DNA of 64,000 nucleotides from the NCBI GenBank assembly GCA_947247005.1, contig OX365955.1, positions 43,689,822-43,753,821 of the forward strand. Reading direction: 5' to 3'. Under the pieces are notes generated by a model. That model did not search any database, was not told the DNA's origin, and saw only the letters and a program-made list of their open reading frames with translations. Source of the stretch: Spisula solida (Eukaryota > Mollusca > Bivalvia > Venerida > Mactridae). Positions within the stretch are counted from its first letter, which is position 1. Each line of letters begins with the position of its first letter. Shown in pieces: positions 10,102 to 23,047 of the stretch. A program made the translations under genes and the position numbers.

Positions 10102-13100
10102 GTAAGTAACGTTTGTTTCGTCAGAGTTAACTTTTTAGGATTTCATAAAGCTGAAACTAGGTATTTCAGCCGTTTAACTGTTGAAACTAGGTCATTAAGC
10201 TAGGACAGTCAGCTTTTTGATTGCTGAAACTATATAGTTCATTCAGCTATTTTACAGCTGGGACATGGGCAGTTCATCTCTCGTTCGGTTGTGTGTTTGG
10301 CCTAAGGTCTTGTATGTTTGTATGTTTTCTGTGCTCGGCTGGTTAAACTGAGAGTTGCCTGCTCTGTCCGACTTAATATTATCTTTTTACATTTTGAAAA
10401 TTGGGAGCTATATAAATTGTTTTATAGTTTATTCAGCTTATTTGTTAGTTGGTTCATCGCGTCATTTAAACATGACTGAACAATCGGAAGAGTACATTCT
10501 AAAACGCACAACGAGACACATGTAATAATTTAGAACTTCAAGTATGAAATTAAGAATTATATTATGTAGGATAGAAATTTAGAAGGCATAGTCTCAATTT
10601 CATTTTAATGAGTAATTTTGGTAGAAACCACAATGAATGCAGTCGAGGAGCGGAGAGTTTGATAATTTATGTCTGTCCAAATTGTGTCTATTATTGAAGC
10701 TACGTTTTACAAGACGACATCAAGTCATGGTACTAACCACCGACAAACTACAAATGTATATGACAATTTCAGAGATCAATTCATTTTATGTACATCTTAA
10801 ACAGAACTCACATGACCAAGTTGGTTACGCGGGGCTAAAACATTAATTGATGGAAATATACTTTTCGACTGCTATGTTTAAATATACGGAAACCGGGCTC
10901 GGGGGATGCTACCTGGATGTCAACTGGATGTTGTAAATAAGGACAACCGAATGTGTCAGCCTCGTTAAATAAAGGCACTACTTACTTACTAGCTTACTTA
11001 CTTAGAGTATTATTGTTGAACATTTGAGAAGAAAAACAAAATTTGCAACATTTAAGTTTCAACAATAATTTTGGCGGCTATGCCCTTCCATAGCGTTGGA
11101 TTTATAAGATCAGTAATGGATGAAACGGTTGTCATGTGGGTAACGCTCTTTACTACGAGTCTCGACTCAGGTACTTGGGTCATTCCTGAAACGCTTCTCA
11201 ATCCAATAATGGATGAGCTGGTTAGTAACCCAGAGGAAGTCGCGTGTGTATTCGTACTACACACCAGGGTACTGTTTTATCAAAGCACTTACAAAAATAT
11301 TAAACTTACGCTCAAACTTAAATTCCTTATTTAATGCTTTTACGACTACAAATAGGGGACATATATTATGTGCAGGTTATCATTAACTGAATCATTGATA
11401 ATATTGCATATCCCTTCACTACAATTTGGGAGCAGTTAAATAATGATAAAGAATACAAAATTGAACGTAAATTTACGATTTCCGTAAGTGTTGATAAAAC
11501 AGTACCCAGGTACTTCAAAGAAACACGGAGTCTATTTGGAAAAAGGCTGGGGTAGCTCTCCCTAATTTCTTTTATCACACAACGTTTCTGTATCTTACCT
11601 CAAAGCTGGAGGTTATAGGCCCTATCAGGCTGGGAAATTTTGTTAGTGGTACAGGGTGTCCCAAAATATGTGTTACTACACAGGAACTTGCCTATATAAT
11701 TTGAAAAAAAGTTTTAAAAAAAATGAAAAATATATTTTAGTAGTAAAGTAGGCCTAGTTTTTTTTCCATTTTTTTTAAATTATAAATGCAAGTTCCTGTG
11801 GTTACTATTATAACCGAATGGCATGTGAAAATGTTAGATCGGATATGATATTGTCATATATCAATGGAAAGATAACATTTCAAAGTTTTATTCAATATGT
11901 TGCTAGATCACTATCATTGCAACACGGGAATCAAGATATTTTAGAAAAAGTTAAATTTTCGAGTAATGTCAATGTCAATATTATGTTCATATTGAATTTG
12001 TTTCTTAAGTTAAATATAGCTTATAATGTGTCGCGTGATATAACATGTGTAATAGTGTTCATAAACGAAGTATTATATTGATATAAAAGTTTAATATATA
12101 TGCAACAAAAAACAAATGAAAACCAACTAGCGTAACAATTGCTTTGGTTACGACATCTAGTTGCTAGGCGACAAAACTCTGAGAACCTAACACGAAAATA
12201 CTACATGTAGTATTCTTTCCAAATGATTGTTTTGAATTCAGTCGCCCATTTTGACAAAGTATTGTTGTTAAAATACTTCATATTGACTCAAAAAGACTCA
12301 TAGAAAGGTCTAATGCCTTATCATTGGAGAGAAGCGGACACTCAATACGGGACTGAAAAGAAAATTAATAAATTTGCTTTCAAATGTCTGCTGAAACCAG
12401 GACAACACATGTATATCATCCTTCTGAAGCAAAAGCTCATGTATTTGTCGATTACCTAATTTTACTAGATCTATTTGCTTTCAATTGATTATGGAGATTT
12501 TTCAGTGAAATAAACTGTGAAAATAACAGTGAAATTACCACTTTGTTATTTTCACTGATTTAGAAGCTGGTTCAAGTATCATGCAGAAAAAGAAACGTAA
12601 CGTCAACGGCGCCGGGCTTTAAAATATGCGTTACGTCATAATGACGTCATAATTCTCACGTGAATTCTTACGCCACCATTTTCTGTGATCACTCGGTGAA
12701 ATAAAATTCGATCTTACACCAAATTCAACAAATATCCTCTATATTATTGATGGGGCGCTTCTTATTCATTATTATTATTACGTGTATCCATAATAATAGT
12801 TTTTTTATTGCATTGGTTGATTGACCTTATGAACGTCATTTTGACATTTATCGAAATGATGACTTTTTTTCAAAAATCTTGATTCCTGTTTTGTACTGAT
12901 AGTAATATGGTCATGATACGTATTGATTTAAGCTTTCCATTGATATATGACTTTGTCATATAAGATTAAACACTTTAAAGCCACATTATCTCTCCCAAGA
13001 CCTTTTTCCGATCATCCAGTAAATAAACTAATTTACAAATTGAAGGAATTAGGATATATTCCCAAATGACCAATAAATGACTACAGAATGTTACAGGTAT

Positions 13101-16100
13101 CTGTCGAAATAGTATGCCAAAAATCACATTTAAGGTGATTCCTAACTCTTAATTTTTTCTGTACAAGAGGTATCAAACACCTGTTTTTTATGAAGAACAC
13201 ACCCATGAAAGTGATTGTGCAAAACCATAACAGTTTTGCTCGGCTAGTTTTCAAGATATTTTTAGATTTTGGGGAACCCCCCTAAAAACTGATATTTGTA
13301 TTTTACCGAAAACGTTTGACATTTAATTACATGAAACTTGGTATGAACGAAATTTCGTATATATGGAATCACACGATAACGTTTGTTTTAGACTATGCAT
13401 GTTATATGTATTTTTAAATGATATTTTAAAATATGTGATTTTTCATTTTTAAGTTATTCGAAAAAAATCGTTGAACAACATACTGTTTTCGTACATTCAA
13501 CCAGTAGAGCAACAATTATTGAAGTTTTATTCCAAATTTCATGGCAGTTGCTCGGCTAGATTTTTTTAATTGACACTTTAGTGATTTCGGAAATGTCGAA
13601 AACCAGGAGAGTTTACAAAATACATCAACGTTTTGAATACGCTGTATCCAGTTTTCGCGATAATTTGTTTTTGACAAATGTGTATATTTAAAGATGAGCC
13701 CATGCTCTTTTGCATTAGCTAGTCTATATTCCTACGAAATAAATGCAAAAGAATCTTCCTCTAAAGTAGTCGGGATGCTTGCTAAACAAATAATAAAACT
13801 TGGATAAAATTTTGTGTGGGCGCATTATATTACGTTTCACATACGTTGTAGCTAGTATTCGCGAGTGTTGGTGTTTCAACGTTTGGAATAAATGGCACAT
13901 AAAATTTCAGCTATAGCTTTATTCTGCAAGCTTATTATAGTATAATATAATAATAACTATACAGTAAATTCGAGATTTGAAGACATGATAACATGCTGAC
14001 ACGTCAATTTTAAGTTTTTCGTACTAGTTCATCATGGTAGTCAGACGCTTTCAATACGTCTTATTTACACCGATTTCTAAACTTCCGCTAAACGGAAGAG
14101 TTGGGAATCACCTTAAGTAAAATGTATGGATGACAAAATACTAATTTTGCTAGAGTTGCTTCCCTTAGATTACAAATTGTGCATTTTTGTTTTCACTTTA
14201 TTATTTTGTAAACAAACCAACTGGAGGTTGTATTTCTATTCCTTCCATCTTATTGTGTTTTCCACCTTTAGGACTAAACTAAAGTGCTTAAACTCCATGA
14301 CTCGTCCAATAGATTGCCAAGTTTTTGCTTTTTGAAAAATAACCGTTGAAGGCCTAATGTGGCATAAATGTCATTCGGTTGAAATATATCCGTGTATATA
14401 TCCATTGTAGGATTAGCATACAGTGAAACATGTGGCTCCACCGCTACTGGTTGCCATGACGAGCAGTGTGGTGGCACTCAAGTTCCAGCGTGTGTTGAAC
14501 ATATATGTACATGTAACAACCCACCGAACGATAGATGTAAGTATTGTCCAGTCAGGATAAAATTCCAGTGACGCAGCGGTCGAGTCCACTATAACGGTGT
14601 AAGACCAATTATAAAGACTTATACTGTGCAACTACTATAATTCCAATGCTAAACTAAGCTACTATATTCACTCTACCTGTTCAGACAATAGCCGTTATCT
14701 TTTGTGTACACATAAACTGCAGCGTCACTGTCAATATCCTAACTGGACTGTAGTTGTCAAACAATGCGTGAGGCGCAATGTCAAAGATTGTTAAAAATCT
14801 TGAAATTATACAAACGAGACGTGGTGAACAACTTGAGATATTAGAATACTATGATTCAAGGCAAAATGTCCATTTGAATAACCTACAGTTAACACCACTT
14901 CTGTGCGCCCACTATGAGGTATAAGCAAGGAAACCGTTGCATGTTTTAGATGACTGTTCTGCCTGCTGTTCCATTCCATTTTCATAAGTTTGATTTATTT
15001 ACAAACTTTGTGAGCCTATAATAGCCTCTCAACAACAATCAACTCTAGTAAAGGTGTATACTGAACGTCTATCAAGGGGTTTACCCTAGAGAAGGTGTAT
15101 ACTGAACGTCTATCAAGGGGTTTACCCTAGAGAAGGTGTATACTGTACGTCTATCAAGGTGATTACCCTAAAGAAGGTATATACTGTGCGTCTATCAAGG
15201 TGTTTACCCTAGAGAAGGTATATACTGTACGTCTACCAATGGGTTTACCCTATATAAGGTATACACTGTACGTCTACCAAGGGGTTAACCCTCGAGAAGG
15301 TGTATACTGCACGTCTATCAAAGGGTTTACCCTAGAGAAGGTGTATACTGTACGTCTTTCGAAGGGTTTACCCTAGAGAAGGTGTATACTGTACGTCTAT
15401 CGAAGGGTTTACCTTTAAGAAGGTGTATACTGTACGTCTACCAAGGTGTTTACCCCAGAGAATGTATATACTGTACGTCTATCAAGGGGTTTACCCTAGA
15501 GAAGGTGTATACTGTACGTCTGTCTATCGAAGGGTTTACCCTAGAGAAGGTGTATACTGTACGTATACCAAGGTGTTTACTCTAGAGAAGGTGTATACTG
15601 TACGTCTATCGAAGGGTTTACCTTAGAGAAGGTGTATATTGTACGTCTTTCGAAGGGTTTACCCTAGAGGAGGTGTACATGTACGTCTATCGAAGGGTTT
15701 ACCCTAGAGAAGATGTATACTGTACGTCTTTCGAATGGTTTACCTTTAAGAAGGTGTATACCGTACGTCTACCAAGGTGTTTACCCCAGAGAATGTATAT
15801 ACTGTACGTCTATCAAGGGGTTTACCCTAGAGAAGGTGTATACTGTACGTCTGTCTATCGAAGGGTTTACCCTAGAGAAGGTGTAAACGGTACGTATACC
15901 AAGGTGTTTACTCTAGAAGAGGTGTATACTGTACGTCTATCGAAGGGTTTACCTTAGAGAAGGTGTATACTGTACGTCTTTCGAAGGGTTTACCCTAGAG
16001 AAGGTGTATACTGTACGTATATCTAAGGGTTTACCTTAAAGAAGGTGTATACTGTACGTCTACCAAGGGGTTTACCCCAGAGAAGGTATATACTGTACGT

Positions 16101-19100
16101 CTATCAAGGGGTTTACCGTAGAGAAGGTGTATACTGTACGTCTGTCTATCGAAGGGTTTACCGTAGAGAAGGTGTATACTGTACGTATACCAAGGTGTTT
16201 ACTCTAGAGAAGATGTATACTGTACGTCTATCGAAGGGTTTACCTTAGAGAAGGTGTATACTGTATGTCTATCAAGGGGTTTACCCTAGAGGAGGTATAT
16301 AATGTATAATTATCGAGGGGTTTATCATAGAGAAGGTGTATACTGTACTTCTATCAAGGGGTTTACCCTAGAGAAGATGTATACTGTACGTCTACCAAGG
16401 GGTTTACCCTAGAGAAGGTGTATACTGTACTTCTACCAAGGGGTTTATCCTAGAGAAGGTGTATACTGTACGTCTATCAAGGGGTTTACCCTAGAGAATG
16501 TGTATACTGTACGTCTATCAAGGGGTTTACCCTAGAGAAGGTGTATACTGTACGTCTATCAAGGGGTTTTCCCTAGAGAAGGTGTATACTGTACATCTAT
16601 CGAAGGGTTTACCCTAGAGAAGGTGTATATTGTACGTCTATCAAGGGGTTTACCCTAGAGAAGGTGTATACTGTACATCTATCGAAGGGTTTACCCCAGA
16701 GAAGGTATATTCTGTACGTCTATCAAGGGGTTTACCCTAGAGAAGGTGTATATTGTACGTCTGCCTATCGAAGGGTTTACCCTAGAGTAGGTGTATACTG
16801 TACGTCTATCAAATGTGTTTACCCTAGAGAAGGTTTATACTGTACGTCTATCAAATGTATTTACCCTAGAGAAGGTGTATACTGTACGTCTATCAAGGGG
16901 TTTACCCTAGAGAAGGTGTATACTGTACGTCTATCAAGGGGTTTACCCTAGAGAAGGAGTATACTGTAAGTCTATCAAGGTGTTTACCCTAGAGAATGTG
17001 TATACTGAACGTCTATCAAGGGGTTTACCCTAGAGAAGGTGTATACTGGACGTCTACCAAGGGGTTTACCCTAAAGAAGGTGTATACTGTACGTCCTTTA
17101 AGGTGTTTACCATAGAGAAGGTGTATACTGTACGTCTACCAAGGTGTTTACCCTAGAGAAGGTGTACACTGTACGTCTATCAAGGGGTTTACCCTAGAGA
17201 AGGTGTATACTGTACGTCTATCAAAGTGTTCACCCTAGAGAAGATGTATACTGTACGTTTACCAAAGGGTTTACCCTACAGAAGGTGTATACTGAACGTC
17301 TATCGAAGGGTTTACCCTAGAGAAGGTATATACTGTACGTCTATCTAAGGGTTTACCCTAGAAAAGGTGTATACTGTACGTATATCTAAGGGTTTACCTT
17401 AAAGAAGGTGTATACTGTACGTCTACCAAGGGGTTTACCCCAGAGAAGGTATATACTGTACGTCTATCAAGGGGTTTACCGTAGAGAAGGTGTATACTGT
17501 ACGTCTGTCTATCGAAGGGTTTACCCTAGAGAAGGTGTATACTGTACGTATACCAAGGTGTTTACTCTAGAGAAGATGTATACTGTACGTCTATCGAAGG
17601 GTTTACCTTAGAGAATGTGTATACTGTACGTCTAGCAAGGGGTTTACCCTAGAGAAGGTGTATACTGTATGTCTATAAAGGGGTTTACCCTAGAAAATGT
17701 GTATACTGTATGTCTATCAAGGGGTTTACCCTAGAGGAGGTATATAATGTATAAATATCGAGGGGTTTATCCTAGAGAAGGTGTATACTGTACGTCTACA
17801 AAGGGGTTTACCGTAGAGAAGGTGTATACTGTACGTCTGCCTATCGAAGGGTTTACCCTAGAGTAGGTGTATACTGTACGTCTATCAAATGTGTTTACCC
17901 TAGAGAAGGTGTATACTGTACGTCTATCAAATGTGTTTACCCTAGAGAAGGTGTATACTGTACGTCTATCAAGGGGTTTACCTTAGAGAAGGTGTATACT
18001 GTACGTCTATCAAGGGGTTTACCCTAGAGAAGGAGTATACTGTATGTCTATCAAGGTGTTTACCCTAGAGAATGTGTATACTGAATGTCTATCAAGGGGT
18101 TTACCCTAGAGAAGGTGTATACTGTACGTCTACCAAGGGGTTTACCCTAGAGAAGGTGTATACTGTACGTCCTTTAAGGTGTTTACCATAGAGAAGGTGT
18201 ATACTGTACGTCTACCAAGGTGTTTACCCTAGAGAAGGTGTACACTGTACGTCTATCAAGGGGTTTACCCTAGAGAAGGTGTATACTGTACGTCTACCAA
18301 GGGGTTTACCCTAGAGAAGGTGTATACTGTACGTCTACCAAGGGGTTTACCCTAGAGAAGGTGTATACTGTAAGTCTATCAAAGTGTTTACTCTAGAGAA
18401 GATGTATACTGTACGTTTACCAAAGGGTTTACCCTAGAGAAGGTGTATACTAAACGTCTATCGAAGGGTTTACCCTAGAGAAGGTATATACTGTACGTCT
18501 ATCTAAGGGTTTACCCTAGAAAAGGTGTATAATGTACGTCTATCGAATTGTTTACCCTAGAGAAGGTGTATACTGTACGTCTATTGAATTGTTTACCCTA
18601 GAGAAGGTGTATACTGTACGTCTACAAAGGGGTTTACCCTAGAGAAGGTGTATACTGTACGTCTATCGAAGGTTTTACCCTAGAGAAGGTGTATACTGTA
18701 CTTCTACCAAGGGGTTTGTCCTAGAGAAGGTGTATACTGTACGTCTATCAAGGGGTTTACCCTAGAGAAGGTGTATACTGTACGTCTATCAAGGGGTTTA
18801 CCCTAGAGAAGGTGTATACTGTACGTCTATCAAGGGGTTTACCCTAGAGAAGGTATATACTGTACGTCTATCAAGGGGTTTACCCTAGAAAATGTGTATA
18901 CTGTATGTCTATCAAGGGGTTTACCCTAGAGGAGGTATATAATGTATGTATATCGAGGGGTTTACCCTAGAGAAGGTGTATACTGTACGTCTACAAAGGG
19001 GTTTACCCTAGAGAAGGTGTATACTGTACGTCTATCGAAGGTTTTACCCTAGAGAAGGTGTATACTGTACTTCTACCAAGGGGTTTGTCCTAGAGAAGGT

Positions 19101-21037
19101 GTATACTGTACGTCTATCAAGGGGTTTACCCTAGAGAAGGTGTATACTGTACGTCTATCAAGGGGTTTACCCTAGAGAAGGTGTATACTGTACGTCTATC
19201 AAGAGGTTTACCCTAGAGAAGGTATATACTGTACGTCTATCAAGGGGTTTACCCTAGAAAATGTGTATACTGTATGTCTATCAAGGGGTTTACCCTAGAG
19301 GAGGTATATAATGTATGTATATCGAGGGGTTTATCCTAGAGAAGGTGTATACTGTACGTCTACAAAGGGGTTTACCCTAGAGAAGGTGTATACTGTACGT
19401 CTACCTAGGGGTTTACCCTAGAGAAGGTGTATACTGTACTTCTACCAAGGGGTTTACTCTAGAGAAGGTGTATATCGTACGTCAATCAAGGTGTTTACCC
19501 TAGAGAAGATGTATACTGTACGTCTACCTAGGGGTTTACCCTAGAGAAGGTGTATACTGTACTTCTACCAAGGGGTTTACTCTAGAGAAGGTGTATATCG
19601 TACGTCTATCAAGGTGTTTACCCTAGAGAAGGTGTATACTGTACGTCTATCGAAGGGTTTACTCTAGAGAAGGTGTATATCGTACGTCTATCAAGGTGTT
19701 TACCCTAGAGAAGGTGTATACTGTACGTCTATCAATGTGTTTACCCTAGAAAAGGTGTATACTGTACGTCTATCGAGGTGTTTACCCTAGAGAAGATGTA
19801 TACTGTACGTCTATCAAGGGGTTTACTCTAGAGAAGGTGTATACTGTACGTCTCCCAAGGGGTTTACCCTAGAGAAGATGTATACTGTACTTCTACCAAG
19901 GGGTTTGCCCTAGAGAAGGTGTATACTGTACGTATATCGAAGGGTTTACCCTAGAAAAGGTTTATACTGTACGTCTATCGAATTGTTTACCCTAGAGAAG
20001 GTGTATACTCTACGTGTATCAAGGTGTTTACCCTAGAGAAGGTGTATACTGTACGTATATCGAAGGGTTTACCCTAGAGAAGGTGTATACTGTACGTCTA
20101 TCAAGGTGTTTACCCTAGAGAAGGTGTATACTGTACGTATATCGAAGGGTTTACCCTAGAGAAGATGTATACTGTACGTCTATCGAATTGTTTACCCTAG
20201 AGGTGTATACTGTACGTTTATCAAGGGGTTTACCCTAGAAAATGTGTATACTGTATGTCTATCAAGGGGTTTACCCTAGAAAATGTGTATACTGTACGTC
20301 TTTCGAATTGTTTACCCTAGAGAAGTTGTATACTGTACGTCTATCAAGGTGTTTACCCTAGAGAAGGTGTATACTGTACGTGTCCCATGGGGTTTACCCT
20401 AGAGAAGATGTATACTGTACGTCTATCAAGGGATTTACCCTAGAGAAGATGTATAGTAATTACATTCATAGAAAACAACGTTAGAACTACCTCAATGCGA
20501 AATCCCATCGAAATTGATCAGCTACTTAAAAGGTTATACCATGAAACTATGATGTATACCACGGTGTCCAGTCAGTCACTGAGGTGCATTCAATAGAAAC
20601 GACAATGCTATTCTAAACAAGAAATAACGCCCTATGGGTTTATTTTCTTATTTATGGACGGGTTTTTAAAAAAATGATATCAAATTAAAGACGAAGCTCT
20701 CTAGTTTCTGAGTATGTAGATATATGTAAAATAACATCAGTATTAATGCAATATTGATTAAAAACAAACTGCACCTTAGTGACTGTGTGGTCAATTTCCT
20801 GTGTTATAACCCTTTCTAAAATATTATAGATTTTATAAAAAAATGTTTTTGTTTTGTTTACTCTTTATTAATGATACAGTTACCTGTGGGTTTAACTGGT
20901 ATAATATATAAAATTGCTTCGACGTTTCAGCTTGTAGTTCTCTAAGTGATTGTGGTAACTACTTTAACAATCACCACAGCTGTCGGGATAGAGATCAGCA
21001 TTGTTTTGATGGTCAATGCAAGTGTTTTCCATTATAA
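10065..21037 (+). CDS. Cvsi-like secreted serine protease inhibitor, gene 1 (3 exons, 89 aa)
   Basis: Spliced CDS with exons 10065-10101, 14411-14536 and 20931-21037. All junctions are GT-AG and phase 1, and the total is 270 bp. The protein starts with a hydrophobic signal peptide (MKIVIFFLAVCVGLAYS, cleavage probably before ETC) and has 12 cysteines in the mature part. Cys spacing is x6-x4-x7-x4-x1, then x8, then x5-x9-x6-x4-x1: two half-domains, each ending in a CxC pair. This matches what I know of the oyster/clam Cvsi-1/Cvsi-2 family (MEROPS I84), small extracellular inhibitors of subtilisin-like proteases linked to defence against Perkinsus. The family call is from memory of its cysteine pattern, not a search. 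Paralogue of the gene at 34285-36985, same strand. The introns are unusually long (4.3 and 6.4 kb) and filled with MITEs and a minisatellite. Inhibitory activity is inferred. Confidence 0.8.
10155..10395 (+). repeat. Dispersed repeat R3, copy 2 (intron 1 of inhibitor gene 1)
   Basis: CAGCTGGGACATGGGCAGTT and TTTTCTGTGCTCGGCTGGTT in order, as at 46815-46985. Confidence 0.55.
10870..11005 (+). mobile_element. Retroelement 3' tail with (CTTA)n
   Basis: AATAAAGGCACTACTTACTTACT followed by more ACTT repeats at 10970-11002, resembling the short-repeat end of a CR1-like element. No coding part recognised. A similar ACTT run lies at 32325-32341 on another fragment. Confidence 0.35.
11672..11811. mobile_element. 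Small inverted-repeat element
   Basis: Arms GTTACTACACAGGAACTTGC and GCAAGTTCCTGTGGTTAC around a T/A-rich centre. Lies in intron 1 of inhibitor gene 1. Confidence 0.6.
12470..12747. mobile_element. Dispersed repeat R1, copy 2 (inner deletion)
   Basis: Matches 1153-1600 from TTGCTTTCAATTGATTATGG through TGACGTCA (12642-12649), then jumps to the right arm of the palindrome (TTTCTGTGATCACTCGGTG). The left palindrome arm is missing. It lies in intron 1 of inhibitor gene 1. Confidence 0.65.
12975..14367. mobile_element. TTAA MITE family T1, copy 1, split by a later insertion
   Basis: Starts TTAAAGCCACATTATCTCTC. Matches the copies at 31394 and 35480 up to AATCACATTTAA, is interrupted by 13134-14116, and resumes with GTAAAATGTATGGATGAC. 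The right end is decayed. It ends just before exon 2 of inhibitor gene 1. Confidence 0.8.
13134..14112. mobile_element. TTAA-duplicating transposon (979 bp) nested in T1
   Basis: Ends GGTGATTCCTAACTC and GAGTTGGGAATCACC. TTAA flanks both sides (13130-13133 and 14113-14116), while the empty copies have a single TTAA. No open reading frame of size; non-autonomous. TTAA duplication is known for piggyBac and Kolobok groups. Confidence 0.85.
14411..14536 (+). CDS. Inhibitor gene 1, exon 2 (first six-Cys half)
   Basis: Acceptor TTGTAG at 14405-14410 and donor T|GTAAGT at 14536/14537. The 126-bp exon has phase 1 at both ends. It encodes the end of the signal peptide (GLAYS), then ETCGSTATGC and on to a CTC pair, giving six cysteines. 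A diverged TTAA-type MITE ends about 45 bp upstream of the acceptor. Confidence 0.82.
15041..20455. repeat. Giant 41-bp minisatellite, about 130 copies (intron 2 of inhibitor gene 1)
   Basis: Unit GTATACTGTACGTCTATCAA followed by GGGGTTTACCCTAGAGAAGGT. Some units carry a 4-bp extra (GTCTGTCTATC). Blocks are duplicated at larger scale: offset 369 bp (nine units, 18701 against 19070), 1079 bp (17095 against 18174) and 1363 bp (16031 against 17394). No unique spacers, so not CRISPR-like. Confidence 0.95.
20931..21037 (+). CDS. Inhibitor gene 1, exon 3 (second six-Cys half and stop)
   Basis: Acceptor TTTCAG at 20925-20930. It encodes SCSSLSDCGNY and on to CFDGQCKCFPL, then TAA at 21035-21037, adding six cysteines. 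It aligns with exon 3 of gene 2 in cysteine spacing (x5-x8/9-x6-x4-x1). It begins about 475 bp after the giant 41-bp array ends. Confidence 0.82.
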
Positions 21038-21151
21038 TCAGTCGGTTAGCAAGCATCTATATATGAGGTAATTTAATTTTGTTGTCATTCAATAGATTTT
21101 ACTAACTATTACCAGTAGCTCTGATTGTATTCCTTATGGAATTGTTAATAA

Positions 21152-21345
21152 GAACCACTCTTAGTATTTACTCTATATTTATTGACGTTTCGGCCTGAGC
21201 CTTTCTCAAAATAAACAAACAAAAGTTTTTGTCTACATTATACAGGCATCCAAGGCAGCCATTTTGTAATCAATCTATGTGTGTTTATTTTGAGAAAGGC
21301 TCAGGCCGAAACGTCAAAAAATGAAGAGTAAATACTAAGAGTATT
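21152..21345. mobile_element. Small inverted-repeat element
   Basis: Arms of about 60 bp: CTCTTAGTATTTACTC and GACGTTTCGGCCTGAGCC on the left, complemented on the right. The AATAAA at 21210-21215 inside the left arm is the nearest polyA-like hexamer after the stop of inhibitor gene 1. Confidence 0.6.
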
Positions 21346-21378
21346 ACCAGTAGTTCAAGTATTTGCATTAGTATACAA

Positions 21379-21430
21379 TTATTTCATGTCTGTTTGGTTG
21401 ACTGTTAACCCAAAACAGACATGAAATAAC
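21379..21430. repeat. Short palindrome (hairpin)
   Basis: TTATTTCATGTCTGTTT and AAACAGACATGAAATAA with a 16-17 base loop. Confidence 0.6.
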
Positions 21431-21456
21431 TGTTTTATTACCTAATACTCTATATA

Positions 21457-21877
21457 CAGGGTAGCAATACCACGTGGCTTTTGGCTACAGTTTCAAGTGA
21501 AAATTTGTAAACATTGGAACACAAATATAGCCATAAGTATTTTATTTCTTCATCGATTTCTAAAAAATATACGCCACGCTAAGGGGAAAAGTATTTGCTT
21601 TCCGTGAAATGTAAGATCTTTATGAGCAGTTTTACCGATGTTTCCATTACCCTGTGAAACATACACGTTCCATGGTTTCACAAGGTAATGGACAAAACGG
21701 CACATCCGCGGGAAAAGAATATATATTTTATGGAAAGGAAATAATTGTCCCCTTAGCGTGGCGTATATTTGAAAGAAATCGATGAAGAAATAAAATACTT
21801 ATGGCTTTCTTATTTTCCAATGTTTACAAATTTCTTCTTGTAACTGTAGTCAAAAGTCACATGGTATTGCTACACTG
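21457..21877. mobile_element. Fold-back MITE family FB-A, copy 2
   Basis: Begins CAGGGTAGCAATACCACGTG, ends CACATGGTATTGCTACACTG; flanked on both sides by ATATA, a 5-bp target duplication. It lies about 420 bp past the stop of inhibitor gene 1. Confidence 0.8.
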
Positions 21878-22511
21878 ATATAACTACAGTAACGTCTAAC
21901 TAATACAACAAACTAAAATGATATACCTAGGACATTTGGTCATACTAATAGCGGACAATTTCGTTGTAAATTCAAGACTGTCATTATCCCCTTGATTTTA
22001 TACCAAACAAATAAAATCGGCATGTAATAAAGCAAAAGAGAGGCATAACATTGTTCAAGAGTTATATTAAAAATACGCTATAGATCTAGCGTGGTTTTTT
22101 GCAGGAATTTATAAAGTTGCGCATTGTAGTGCGAATGTAACAGTTCATCCAGGGGTGGAACAGTCAAAATTGGTGCCCTCCCGGCAATGAACTGTTTCAT
22201 ACCTAAATCTAAAAATAAACATTAAGACATGAAACAGTCAAAAATAACGAATTACTCGTTATATAGAGTGCTATAATTTATTAACACTTCCATTGCATTC
22301 ATTTCATTACGTCTCGAACTGGGTGGGTAAAACCGTGTTCGAATTACCTGTTCATTCTGATCACCTCGGCGTTTATGTATTGTAATAGACTTTATTTACC
22401 GAACACAAACGGAAATGGTCGAGCTTTCACGATTGATTACCTGTTGTTAGAATCAACTCGACTTCAATATATAAATGGTATAGTCTTGTTATCTTCTTAT
22501 ACCGCACATCA

Positions 22512-23047
22512 CTGGTTCACAGCAAAGGGATTCGACCCGATAAAATATCTTTCACATCTATACTATGAATAGCTAAGACAGGGATCTTAGTTTATGACTG
22601 GCCCTCATATACCCAACTCAACATTATGTCCAATATTTTAAGCAAGCTGAATGCAATCATTTATTTTGTACTGCACACTTCAAGACAATATAATATTATA
22701 CATAACAAATGCAACCTTTATCAAGACACGTACACAATGTCGCCTGTGTAGTCGAGCATAGAATGTTCTCAAAACGCGTAAAACCCGGTTTGACGACACA
22801 GTCGTGCACAGACAGAAACTAGAAAACGACCTTCGATAAAGAAGAGAAATCATTATTTACGCACGATCTCAGGATATTAGTTCGACGATTTGATAGCGGG
22901 ACATATTTGTTTTGCAACTTACCGCCACCTATATGTTTCTGTGCCGCTTAAATAGACGATAATCCGAGTTCGGATCCCTGTCTTAGATATTCATAGTATA
23001 GATGTGAAAGATATTTTTATCGGGTCGAATCCCTTTGGTTCACAGTA
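22512..23047. mobile_element. Inverted-repeat element, 73-bp arms
   Basis: AAGGGATTCGACCCGATAAA through AAGACAGGGATC at the left, complemented at 22974-23040. About 390 bp of unrelated sequence lies between. Confidence 0.65.

Noticed and set aside
15382..17611. Several 67-95 codon frames (MYTVRLPRG-type) in the 41-bp array
   Set aside because: Each starts and stops with unit-length changes inside the minisatellite, which lies wholly in an intron.
15041..20455. CRISPR-like regular repeat array
   Set aside because: Units are contiguous without unique spacers, in a eukaryotic intron.
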